Notes under the pieces: generated by a model | Database searches by the model: none | What the model was told of the DNA's origin: nothing | What the model saw: the letters and a program-made list of their open reading frames with translations, nothing else | In this document: positions 1-6,653 of the stretch, one piece after another | Layout: each line of letters starts with the position of its first letter | Numbering within the stretch: the stretch's first letter is position 1 | Made by a program: the position numbers and the translations under genes | Source: Acidobacteriota bacterium | GTDB taxonomy: Bacteria; Acidobacteriota; Vicinamibacteria; Vicinamibacterales; CAVVIG01 | Direction: 5' to 3' | Assembly (NCBI GenBank): GCA_003222555.1 | Contig: QHWL01000390.1 | Span: 1 to 6,931, forward strand | DNA length: 6,931 nt

Positions 1-1708
1 AGCGCTCCGCGATGGTCCTGCGGATGGCCGCGCGCTCCGGCTCGCCGATGTCGCTCGGGTGGCATCCGCCGCTGCCGACGAGCACTGCCTCGTACGCATC
101 GGCGAGATAGCGGCACGCGGCCACGAGAAACGCGCCGCTGCCCATCGCGGGATCGACCACGCGGAGATGAAGGATTCGATCGGGCGGTGCATCGCGGACG
201 AGCGGCCCCAGCGTGCGGCGAACCAAGTATTCGGCGAGCGGCTGCGGGGTGTAAAACGTGCCGGTCGCCTTTCGAACACCCGATCCGGGTTCGAGGGCAA
301 TCGACACGCGGCTGGCCGGACGGTTTCGTCCCTGGATCCGTGGCTTGTAATCGAGCAACGTTTCGTAAACGGCGCCCAACTGCTCGACACCAAGGTCGCG
401 GTAGGCGATCGGTTCCCGCCCGGCGCGATCGGGCGAGGGACGTGTCGACAGCGCCAACACGGCGCGTCTGGCCGCGTCGTCGTCGAGATCGCGACGCTCG
501 GCCAGCGGCGTGCGAGCCGGGGCGAACAGCCGCCCGTTGAACGGCGTCACCCGGAGACCGCCCGCACGGCAGCCGCCATGAGCGAGCCGGGCGATGGCCT
601 GCAGGGTGTCCCAAAGCCCGATGGCTCGAGGCCGGGCCAGACCACGTTCGTTCACGCGCGCTGGCTTGCTGGTGACAGCGCTGCCACCCGGTGCGTTCGT
701 GCTTCGAAGCGTCGCAAGACTGCTCGCTGGCCAATCGCCGGTCGCCCGCTCGGCGAGCGTACGCAGCGCCTCGAGGCTGTAACTCTCGCGGTAAACGGGA
801 TGCCAGAGCGGCACCAGACCTCGTGCCTCGGCGAACAGCAGAAAGAGCATTCGGTAGACGATCGTCAGCGCCTGCTCGAACGAATCAGCAAGCGGCGCGG
901 GGGCACGACCCACGTTCGCGCCGACGAGCGCGCCAAGGACATCGGCAGAGGCCGACAGCACTCCGTCCTTGAGCGATCGGCAGACACGCGACGCGTGACG
1001 CTCTGAAGCGGCGACCATTGCGTGAAATGCCGTTGGCAGGCTCCGCATGACCGACCAAAACGCCGCAAAAGCACGCTCGTCGTCGGCTGCGAGCTCGAGA
1101 TCGAATTCGAGATAGCGCCTCGCGTACGGACGGGTCGGATCGACGATGCGGAGGTGGGTGCCGTTGAAGAGAATGCCCCAGGCCGCAAATCGTCGAATCG
1201 CCTGTGCGACCGCAACTCGCCACAATGGGTCGAGCCGCTCGCCCCATGGCGCGACAAGGAGCGCGACGTTGTGCGATTCGGGGCGAGCAGCCTCAAGCCG
1301 ACTGCGCCGAGCGCCTGCGGCCCGCGCGAGGTCCGAAGCGGCCGAGCGCGAGCGAACGGGGGTGGGGCCCCGCGAGCCCAGAATGACGTCGGTCTCCGGC
1401 GCCCTAAGAGCAGCCTTGAGCTCGGAGCGCCGGGGGTGGGGCCCCGGCGCCCTGAAAATAGTCGCCGCCACCACCCGATCCACTGTCGCGATGTCAGTCG
1501 GCGGTTCGAAGCCGATGAGATCGACCATGGGAGCGGCGGCCGTTTCCAGCAGAGCGCGCGGGCTGGTGGCCGGTCCGAGAGACGCGCATTGGCGTCGCAG
1601 ATACGCCAGCCGGCCGCGTGCCCGGTCGCCGTCCAACGCGTCAGGAGTCGAGAGGAGTGTCTCGAGGAACACTTCAGAAACCAGATGGCCGCCGAGTCCT
1701 GGCACCAT
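1..1708 (-). CDS. N6-adenine DNA methyltransferase, gamma class (Eco57I/type IIG or DrmMI-like), C-terminus cut by window edge
   Basis: I translated the minus strand from ATG at 1708 and found 569 codons with no stop, running off the left edge. Function inferred: SAM-dependent methylation of adenine in DNA, probably the self-marking part of a defence system. Seen: TGTFYTP at about residues 482-488 (motif X region of gamma-class methylases) and DPAMGSGAF at 519-527 (SAM-binding motif I). The catalytic NPPY/F motif IV and target recognition domain would lie beyond the edge. Before the methylase core are about 480 residues that include WGILFNG (177-183) followed by YLEFDLE (199-205), a pattern I associate with the nuclease-like N-terminal region of type I/IIG restriction enzymes, and YRMLFLLFAEARGL (285-298), common in large Eco57I-like proteins. 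No PD-(D/E)XK catalytic set is evident. The gene starts 3 bases after the helicase stop in the same frame, with no clear Shine-Dalgarno sequence, so translational coupling is likely. Residues about 88-118 are repeat-derived. The methylase family call is firm; the system is not. Confidence 0.9.
   Translation of the reverse strand, partial: MVPGLGGHLVSEVFLETLLSTPDALDGDRARGRLAYLRRQCASLGPATSPRALLETAAAPMVDLIGFEPPTDIATVDRVVAATIFRAPGPHPRRSELKAALRAPETDVILGSRGPTPVRSRSAASDLARAAGARRSRLEAARPESHNVALLVAPWGERLDPLWRVAVAQAIRRFAAWGILFNGTHLRIVDPTRPYARRYLEFDLELAADDERAFAAFWSVMRSLPTAFHAMVAASERHASRVCRSLKDGVLSASADVLGALVGANVGRAPAPLADSFEQALTIVYRMLFLLFAEARGLVPLWHPVYRESYSLEALRTLAERATGDWPASSLATLRSTNAPGGSAVTSKPARVNERGLARPRAIGLWDTLQAIARLAHGGCRAGGLRVTPFNGRLFAPARTPLAERRDLDDDAARRAVLALSTRPSPDRAGREPIAYRDLGVEQLGAVYETLLDYKPRIQGRNRPASRVSIALEPGSGVRKATGTFYTPQPLAEYLVRRTLGPLVRDAPPDRILHLRVVDPAMGSGAFLVAACRYLADAYEAVLVGSGGCHPSDIGEPERAAIRRTIAER
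1357..1446. repeat. Duplicated 16-bp GC-rich repeat inside the methylase gene
   Basis: The sequence CGGGGGTGGGGCCCCG occurs exactly at 1357-1372 and again at 1431-1446, in the same orientation, 74 bases apart. The second copy lies within a perfect inverted repeat, GCGCCGGGG/CCCCGGCGC with a 6-base spacer (1427-1450). The 10-mer CCGGCGCCCT also occurs twice, at 1396-1405 and 1444-1453. Reading stays open through the whole block. The encoded linker is rich in Pro, Arg and Gly and lies between more conserved-looking stretches. I infer an interspersed repeat that was inserted or expanded in a tolerant linker. Confidence 0.7.
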
Positions 1709-1711
1709 CGG

Positions 1712-4240
1712 TCAGGGCACGAGGACGAGCATCAATTTGGGGGGTTGCGCGGAAATCGCCGTTGTGCGTTCGACAGCGTCGATACGTTCCGCCGCCTCTT
1801 TTTCCGCCTCGCTTCGTAGGGCAAGGGCAGCGAGCCGTGCGTTGTCGGCCCGGCGGTCGAACAACCCCGGCTGGAGAGCGTAGGGTGGGTCGCCGGCGAT
1901 TACCGCGGCGATGGCTCGCTCCCGTTCGAGCCTGGTCGCGGCGAAGGCGCGGTTGAGCCGCAGCGCTTCCTCGCGCCACGTTTCCGACGCGGTGTCGGCG
2001 AGCGTTGCCACGCCGGGACCAGCCGATCGCATCACGTCGGCAATCCACGAGCGATCGCGACGCCGCAACGGCAGACGCTTCAACGACACCGCGATTGCGA
2101 CGACGGTCGATTCGGAGATGCGGCCACATGCATCGTGGAGAACCGCTCGCAGCAGCAGTACGAGTCGAGAACCGACATTCGCACGAGTCGATCGATTGTG
2201 AGCGATGGCGACCCACGGACCGTCGGTGTCGACCATGGCCCCGGCGTCGGCGTCCCGATCGGCCGCCATCGTGCGCGCCGCCGCCAACCGTACGGTTTCC
2301 GCGGCCGCCTGTCGTTCGAGTCCAACCACGGGCGGCCCGGCGTCAATCGGCATTTCTTCTCTGGAATCGGCGCGTTCGTCGGATCCGGCTGTTTCTGTTT
2401 CAACGTTGTCGATGACGAGGCGGGCGACTGCTTGCTCAACATCACCGAGCGGATCGGGCGAGCCGGCCTCGGCCTGCGCTCGCCGGATGCGTGCTCGAAG
2501 ACGGTCCAGAATTCGCATTTCGCCGGTCTGGCGCGCAATCAGGTGGAACGCGTGAACGGTGCGCCGCTGGCCGATGCGATCGACCCGGCCGATCCGCTGC
2601 TCCAGGCGCATCGGATTCCAGGGCAGCTCCAGATTGATCACCGTTCGACACGACTGGTGAAGGTTGAGCCCTTCGCCCGCGGCATCGGTGGCGAGGAGGA
2701 CGGTTCGGCGCCCGCTCGTGAAGGCGTCGAGGGCTGCCGTGCGTTCCTCACGCGTCAAACCACCGTGCAGCATCGCCACGGGGCGTGCGAGCGCTTCCTC
2801 GAGATGAGCGAGAGTGTCCCGATATTCCGTAAAGACGACGGCTGGTTCGCCGGCGCGGTTGAGAATTCTGACGAGTGCCGAGACCTTCGTTTCGTGCGCC
2901 GCCGCCGCTCGTGCGGCCGCGGCAAGCCCGCCGAGCAGTTCGCGTTCGCGCGACGCATCACCGAGCGCAATCGCAGCCGCCCACTGCGGCGGCGCATCGG
3001 CGCGATCCGTCTCGCCGTCCATATCGCCGAGCGGCAGCGCGAGTTGATGAAGCTGGCCGTCGGGCGTCGAGCCAAGGGCCGAAAGGCGGCGGGCGACCGA
3101 TTGCTCCAGCGAATGCGCGCTCGACAGCGCCCGCTTGTGGAGAACGGACAATGCCAGCCACACCTCCCGGCTTTTGTCGCCCCGTTCGCGGCGCACCGCA
3201 CGCGTAAACGCGGCGAGCAGCGCGTGCATACGCACTTCGGCAGCGCTCGGGCGCACGTGCAGCTGATGGACCTTGCGGCCCGCACCAAGGTGCATGGCCT
3301 GCCGCGTCCGCCGGAACACGAGAAGGCGATCGCCATGGGAGCCGATGTCGCTCAACGACTCGAATTGGCAGCGGTCGCCGCTGTGCGGTGTGGCAGTGAG
3401 AAGCAGCACGTAAGCGGCGCGGCCGGCAAGCCCTGCGGCTGCAGCATGGCGCTCGCTGTCGCCGGCCACGCCGTGCGCTTCGTCGATCACGACCGCGTCC
3501 CATCCGCACGCCAAGACGGCGCGCAAGATCTCCGGCCGCTTGACGTAATCGATCGACGCAATCGCAATCGGCGCCGTGGACCACGGGTTCACGCCGACCG
3601 GCAGCGTCGCGACCCGATTGCGCACGGCGCGGGAGTCGACGATGGTGGCGTCGAGATCGAAGCGCCCCGCGAGCTCGCTCGCCCATTGATCGCGCAGGCC
3701 CGCAGGCGTGAGGATGAGTACTTTCTCCACGGCGCCGCGCGCGCGGAGCTCTGCGACGGCGAGCCCCGCCTGAATCGTTTTTCCCAACCCGACATCGTCT
3801 GCCAGGAGGACGCGGGAGCCGAGGCCGCGCACGAGGGCCATCGCCGGCTCGAGCTGATGCGGCAGCAGATCGATCCGTGCCCAGAGCGGCGAGCGCAACG
3901 CTCCTGGCGGCGTGTGCTGGGCGACAAGCGCGCGGCAAGCGCGACGCCACCGCCGGGGCTGCACGAATCGAAGGACGCTTGGCCTGTTGAGCGGCTCGAT
4001 GAGGTCGAAGGGCGCAAGGACACGGCGTTGGACGCCGCTATTGAAAGCGCCAGCCCCCGATAACGTCACGAGTTGACAGTGGCTGTATGCCCGGACGTCG
4101 GCGACGCGCCAGCGATGACGGCGGACGCGGACGAGATCGCCCACGCGCAGTGCGCCCGGACGATCAGCGTGCACAGACCGTACGTCGTGTCCGGCTTTAG
4201 CCGGACCTGTAGGCGCACCTTCAGATTGCGAAATCTGCAT
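1712..4240 (-). CDS. SNF2/RapA-like superfamily 2 helicase (DrmD-like) of a defence operon
   Basis: About 842 residues. Role inferred: ATP-driven DNA translocase that partners the methyltransferase encoded just downstream. Motifs seen, numbered from ATG 4240: a small basic N-terminal region with GDLVRVRRHRWRV (about 34-46); Q-motif-like LLPHQLEPA; Walker A DDVGLGKT (148-155); Walker B DEAH (253-256); motif III TATPH (282-286); FRRTR; then the C-terminal lobe with VVFTEYRDTL (about 468-477), LLATDAAGEGLN (motif V, about 515-526) and QRIGRVDRIGQRR (motif VI, 548-560). The order and spelling fit the SNF2/RapA group that includes DISARM DrmD, although DrmD proteins are, as I recall, usually longer. 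The tail of about 280 residues is unrecognised. Start: the frame is open to a TTG at 4345, but that has no ribosome site; ATG 4240 has GGCGGA six bases upstream. GTG 4174 is a third option that would leave out the palindromic repeat at 4189-4206. The family is certain; the start is not. Confidence 0.92.
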   Translation of the reverse strand: MQISQSEGAPTGPAKAGHDVRSVHADRPGALRVGDLVRVRRHRWRVADVRAYSHCQLVTLSGAGAFNSGVQRRVLAPFDLIEPLNRPSVLRFVQPRRWRRACRALVAQHTPPGALRSPLWARIDLLPHQLEPAMALVRGLGSRVLLADDVGLGKTIQAGLAVAELRARGAVEKVLILTPAGLRDQWASELAGRFDLDATIVDSRAVRNRVATLPVGVNPWSTAPIAIASIDYVKRPEILRAVLACGWDAVVIDEAHGVAGDSERHAAAAGLAGRAAYVLLLTATPHSGDRCQFESLSDIGSHGDRLLVFRRTRQAMHLGAGRKVHQLHVRPSAAEVRMHALLAAFTRAVRRERGDKSREVWLALSVLHKRALSSAHSLEQSVARRLSALGSTPDGQLHQLALPLGDMDGETDRADAPPQWAAAIALGDASRERELLGGLAAAARAAAAHETKVSALVRILNRAGEPAVVFTEYRDTLAHLEEALARPVAMLHGGLTREERTAALDAFTSGRRTVLLATDAAGEGLNLHQSCRTVINLELPWNPMRLEQRIGRVDRIGQRRTVHAFHLIARQTGEMRILDRLRARIRRAQAEAGSPDPLGDVEQAVARLVIDNVETETAGSDERADSREEMPIDAGPPVVGLERQAAAETVRLAAARTMAADRDADAGAMVDTDGPWVAIAHNRSTRANVGSRLVLLLRAVLHDACGRISESTVVAIAVSLKRLPLRRRDRSWIADVMRSAGPGVATLADTASETWREEALRLNRAFAATRLERERAIAAVIAGDPPYALQPGLFDRRADNARLAALALRSEAEKEAAERIDAVERTTAISAQPPKLMLVLVP
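4189..4206. repeat. REP-like palindrome (GTCCGGCT-TT-AGCCGGAC) within the helicase N-terminus
   Basis: A perfect inverted repeat with 8-bp arms and a 2-base centre. Read on the plus strand with its flanks it translates as VVSGFSRT; on the minus strand, in the helicase frame, as GPAKAGHDV. I recall both peptide strings as very common spurious translations in Vicinamibacteria and related acidobacterial genomes, which marks this as a copy of an interspersed palindromic element. It falls in codons about 12-17 of the helicase if ATG 4240 is the start. Confidence 0.7.
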
Positions 4241-4540
4241 CACGCGTCCGCCATCCGCGCGCAAATCGTGCCGCGCGCCTGCGCGCACGACCCTAAACCT
4301 GGGGATTACCTCGGTACCGCGGATGACGGGTGAGTGGAGGGGCAAGCGATATGCCAGGAAACCGATGTCCCAGCGGCGGTTTGGTCCTGGCGTTCGTCTT
4401 GACTACCGCCGGTCCAGACGCGAGGTTGAACGCAGAGCTCGCAGAGCACGCCGAGAAATTCCTTGGCAGTTCTTCTCTGCGGGCTCCGCGGTCTCTGCGT
4501 TGAACGTGATTTGTTCACACCTCTGTTTCAGGCGGATCGT
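4241..4540. other. Intergenic region between the tad cluster and the helicase-methylase operon
   Basis: Three hundred bases with no credible gene. Short open frames exist on both strands, but their peptides (for example FLGVLCELCV) are translations of the CGCAGAG inverted repeat. The stretch must hold the leader and probably the promoter of the helicase operon, but I see no convincing -35/-10 pair. A GC-rich hairpin (CGTGCCGCG at 4267-4275 pairing with CGCGCACG at 4282-4289, one bulged C, 6-base loop) lies about 27 bases upstream of ATG 4240 and could sit in the transcript leader. Confidence 0.5.
4426..4505. repeat. Imperfect inverted repeat of CGCAGAG units, possible terminator of the tad operon
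   Basis: The left arm (4426-4457) and the reverse complement of the right arm (4474-4505) agree through ACGCAGAG, CGC(A/G)GAGC and GC(C/A)GAGAA blocks, separated by 2-base mismatches, with a loop of about 16 bases. Similar CGCAGAG-rich intergenic repeats are widespread in environmental bacterial genomes, from my recollection. It lies 36 bases after the tadG-like stop, so its RNA could fold as a terminator or 3' stabiliser, but there is no T-run to make it a classical intrinsic terminator. Confidence 0.65.
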
Positions 4541-5866
4541 CTACTTGCTCAATCGCAGAATCTGGTTCTGTATCCCCTCGAACGCAGGGGCCACGTCAGC
4601 TTCTGTTTGGGCGAAGAAGTATTTACCTTCGAGCTGGAGGGGGTTGTAGTCCGGAGAGGTGGCGTCGTTGGAGATTCGCTTGAGAATGTCCTCGGCCTTT
4701 TCCTGCAGCGTACCAGTGTTGTATCGCACCAGTTCGCCCATCCCGATCGTGTAGATGCGAATCTTGTAGTCGCCGCCCACATCACTCCGCGCCTGGTCTG
4801 CAATGATCTCCAGGACATTCCTGGCAGCATTGTTGGTGTTCCACACGTCGGCAGGGTATCGGAGTGTTGCGGGGTTCTGGTTCCTCAATCCACGACGCGT
4901 GACGCTATTCTGCGGAACTCCATTCACCATGAGTGCCGCAGTCTGCAGGTCAAATGCCGTGGGAATCCCAGCACTCCGACTGTGAGTGTGCCAAGTCTTC
5001 AGTGGGAGCCACGGTACCAATGGACTAGTCTGCGTTGATGTCCAAAGCGGAGAGCCCACCGTCGGTGTGTAGCTGAATGACGGAGACTGGACGCCCGTTC
5101 GCTCGTCGGCCAGCCCCCCCAGTGACGGGTTGTTCCAGGTCATGCTATCGGGATCGGGCAAGTTCTTCGGGAAGTCAGCCGTTCTCAGCGCCCTGGCAGT
5201 CCCCAGTGCTGCCTCGTAATTGCCCGGTACGCCGTTGGAGGCGCCGTCGGTAAAGAGCACGATGATGCGGAGGCCCGATTGTTGACCGGTAGGCACCGAC
5301 CGCAGTTCATCCCACCCTCTGTAGAGGCCCTCCACCATGAGCGTGCTGCCACCGGGAAGAACACTCGGAACGTCGTTCATGACCGTGGTCTTGGCGAACC
5401 CGCGACTGGAGGGCATGGCATCCAACACATCGGAGCCATTCGAAAAAGTCATCAAGGCCATTCGATCGTTGGCCGCATCGAAAGAATTGATGAACGTTCT
5501 GGAGGCATCTCTGACCGCTGCCCACTTGGAACCTATCGAACCGGACACATCCAGCACGAGGGACAGATCCACCATTCGCCGCGTGGCTTCCCCGGAACTG
5601 GTTACCGTCACCTGGTTGAAATTACCGAGCCTCATAAAGCTCGTAGGCAGTATCTCCGTGGCCGTGACGGTGACCACGTTGACGCCGGTTACGGCATCAG
5701 TTGTCGATTTGAAGAAGTCGGCAGCGGTGGTCGGGTCGACCAAGGTCGTTCCCATATATCCCATGGGAAAATTGGCTTTGAATATTGCGGTCGCCTCTGT
5801 CTTGGGGCTTCCGCTGTTGAGGTTGCGCGCCGCCGCTAGCGCAGCGCCGTCCACGGCTTTCGTCAT
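4541..5866 (-). CDS. TadG-like VWA-domain protein, main body (frameshifted from its membrane anchor)
   Basis: Open frame of 441 residues from ATG 5866. It begins with TKAVDGAALAAARNL, which in TadG-like proteins follows directly after the N-terminal membrane helix; that helix is encoded in another frame just upstream. A VWA domain follows, with the metal-site pattern DVSGS (106-110), Thr 175 in GGST and Asp 207 in FTDG. A segment of about 140 residues with few recognisable features follows before the last VWA strand (KIRIYTIGMG, 368-377). Intact family members are anchored in the inner membrane with the VWA domain outside and work with the Tad/Flp secretion apparatus. Here the protein would lack its anchor if started at 5866, and that ATG has no good Shine-Dalgarno sequence, so it may not be made. 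With one 7-base copy removed, the gene would encode 486 residues from ATG 6008. Family call strong; functional state doubtful. Confidence 0.88.
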   Translation of the reverse strand: MTKAVDGAALAAARNLNSGSPKTEATAIFKANFPMGYMGTTLVDPTTAADFFKSTTDAVTGVNVVTVTATEILPTSFMRLGNFNQVTVTSSGEATRRMVDLSLVLDVSGSIGSKWAAVRDASRTFINSFDAANDRMALMTFSNGSDVLDAMPSSRGFAKTTVMNDVPSVLPGGSTLMVEGLYRGWDELRSVPTGQQSGLRIIVLFTDGASNGVPGNYEAALGTARALRTADFPKNLPDPDSMTWNNPSLGGLADERTGVQSPSFSYTPTVGSPLWTSTQTSPLVPWLPLKTWHTHSRSAGIPTAFDLQTAALMVNGVPQNSVTRRGLRNQNPATLRYPADVWNTNNAARNVLEIIADQARSDVGGDYKIRIYTIGMGELVRYNTGTLQEKAEDILKRISNDATSPDYNPLQLEGKYFFAQTEADVAPAFEGIQNQILRLSK

Positions 5867-6008
5867 TCGTCAGCTGGGCTTTCACCACGTAGGCCCTGCC
5901 GGAATCGACGGCCACCCCTGTGAAGAGGAGCAATACCGTGAGGGTTGCTGCCATGTAAATAAGGGCAAAGCCGTCTTGTCTTGAAAACTTAGATCGGTGC
6001 ATTTTCAT
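5697..6008 (-). pseudogene. N-terminal membrane-anchor fragment of the frameshifted tadG-like gene
   Basis: ATG 6008 was chosen because GAAAGG lies nine bases upstream (6018-6023); a TTG at 6041 also opens the frame but has no such support. The first 47 residues are the normal start of a TadG-like protein: a basic stretch, QDGFA, a hydrophobic helix at about residues 16-34, then DSGRAYVVKAQLT. After that the frame departs from the family into NDESRGRR and an Arg/Gln-rich tail, and stops at 5697. The expected continuation, KAVDGAALAA, is read in the next frame from 5860 onward. The gene begins 39 bases after the stop of the upstream tadE-like gene, so it belongs to the same transcript. As written the product is a 104-residue membrane stub. 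Confidence 0.85.
5859..5872 (-). repeat. Tandem 7-bp duplication (TGACGAA)x2 causing the tadG frameshift
   Basis: On the minus strand the sequence reads CAGC-TGACGAA-TGACGAA-AGCC. With two copies the reading is QLTNDESR, off-frame. With one copy it is CAG CTG ACG AAA GCC, or QLTKA, which leads straight into VDGAALAAARN as the family expects. The duplication is seen directly; that it is the cause of the break is a close inference. Confidence 0.9.
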
Positions 6009-6017
6009 TTTCGTCAG

Positions 6018-6023
6018 CCTTTC
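6018..6023 (-). promoter_or_regulatory. Ribosome binding site that decides the tadG-like start
   Basis: GAAAGG on the minus strand, nine bases before ATG 6008. It favours this ATG over the upstream TTG at 6041 and over the second ATG at 6002. Confidence 0.6.
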
Positions 6024-6047
6024 AGAAACATCCCGCCTCAACAGCCG

Positions 6048-6653
6048 TTAGAAATACGCAATCGAATAGAGTGTTTCCGGCAGCTTGAACCCAAACCGAT
6101 CCCAAGGCGTGATGAGAGCATGCTTGGTATAGATTTCGGTGACGTAAATCATTCCGCCCGTCCCAACCAGACTGGCCGGCAAGTTCGTGACCTGGAGACC
6201 TGTATTGGTGTCCGCGCTGACGGCCTGATAGGTGGGAGCTGGAAAGGAACCAGACCCAGCGATGGTCAAGGCGCCGGGCGCCAGCGAGGTCGAAAGAGTT
6301 CCCAGCTCGTAGCGTTGATAGAGGATCTGCTTGCCAAAATTGGCGGTGCCTGTCGTGACACCGGTCTTGATGACCGAGAAGATCAATCGGGAAGAACCGT
6401 TGCTGAAATCCACCGGCCGGCTGCTCATGCTCGCCATGGCCGAGCCGGCAGCTGCAACATCTGTGTCCCGGGAAATCAGGTTCGAGCCTTCTCGGGCGAG
6501 CTTGGTGACGATGTGCAGATCGAGCAACTCATATGAGAACTCGACCACGCCCAGCACCAGCACCAGCACGAGAGGCAGAATGATGGCAAATTCGACGATA
6601 CTCTGGCCGCTGGAGCACAGAGACCTTCGAGGAAGCCCAATTCTCGTTTTCAT
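6048..6653 (-). CDS. TadE-like pseudopilin, complete
   Basis: A 201-residue protein that begins at ATG 6653. The frame is open further upstream, but 6653 gives the usual short cytoplasmic head (about 16 residues) and a 4-base ATGA overlap with the stop of the previous gene, so translation is probably coupled. The TadE signature is clear: GQSIVEFAIILPL at 16-28 inside a single membrane helix (about 18-38), then VVEFSYELLDL. The remaining 160 or so residues would lie outside the inner membrane and have no recognised domain; they are rich in Ser, Thr and Gly, as is usual in TadE-like minor pseudopilins. In the family, such proteins act with TadG-like proteins in assembly or surface display by the Tad/Flp system. 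No prepilin cleavage test was possible by eye. Confidence 0.88.
   Translation of the reverse strand: MKTRIGLPRRSLCSSGQSIVEFAIILPLVLVLVLGVVEFSYELLDLHIVTKLAREGSNLISRDTDVAAAGSAMASMSSRPVDFSNGSSRLIFSVIKTGVTTGTANFGKQILYQRYELGTLSTSLAPGALTIAGSGSFPAPTYQAVSADTNTGLQVTNLPASLVGTGGMIYVTEIYTKHALITPWDRFGFKLPETLYSIAYF

Noticed and set aside
865..1296. Separate minus-strand small genes at 865-1296 and 885-1247
   Set aside because: They are off-frame readings inside the methylase gene, which is open across the whole interval.
1351..1455. CRISPR array
   Set aside because: Only two copies of a 16-bp GC-rich unit, inside an open reading frame; no regular repeat-spacer series is present anywhere in the window.
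59..1819. Plus-strand open frames opposite the methylase (for example 59-1006 and 1022-1819)
   Set aside because: Low-complexity Arg-rich translations with no domain; the minus-strand frame is continuous and has gamma-class methylase motifs.
2135..4063. Long plus-strand open frame of 642 codons opposite the helicase
   Set aside because: It is the antisense shadow of the helicase in GC-rich DNA: the product is Arg/Gly/Ala-rich with no recognisable domain, while the minus strand carries every SF2 helicase motif in order.
4073..4333. Possible 86-residue plus-strand gene containing VVSGFSRT
   Set aside because: It reads through the palindromic repeat and lies opposite the helicase N-terminus; nothing else in it looks like a protein.
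4306..4518. Possible 70-residue minus-strand gene containing FLGVLCELCV
   Set aside because: The peptide comes from the CGCAGAG inverted repeat, a well-known source of spurious short proteins.
5279..5984. Plus-strand frames opposite the tadG-like gene
   Set aside because: Shadows of the VWA-domain coding strand; no ribosome sites or domains were seen.
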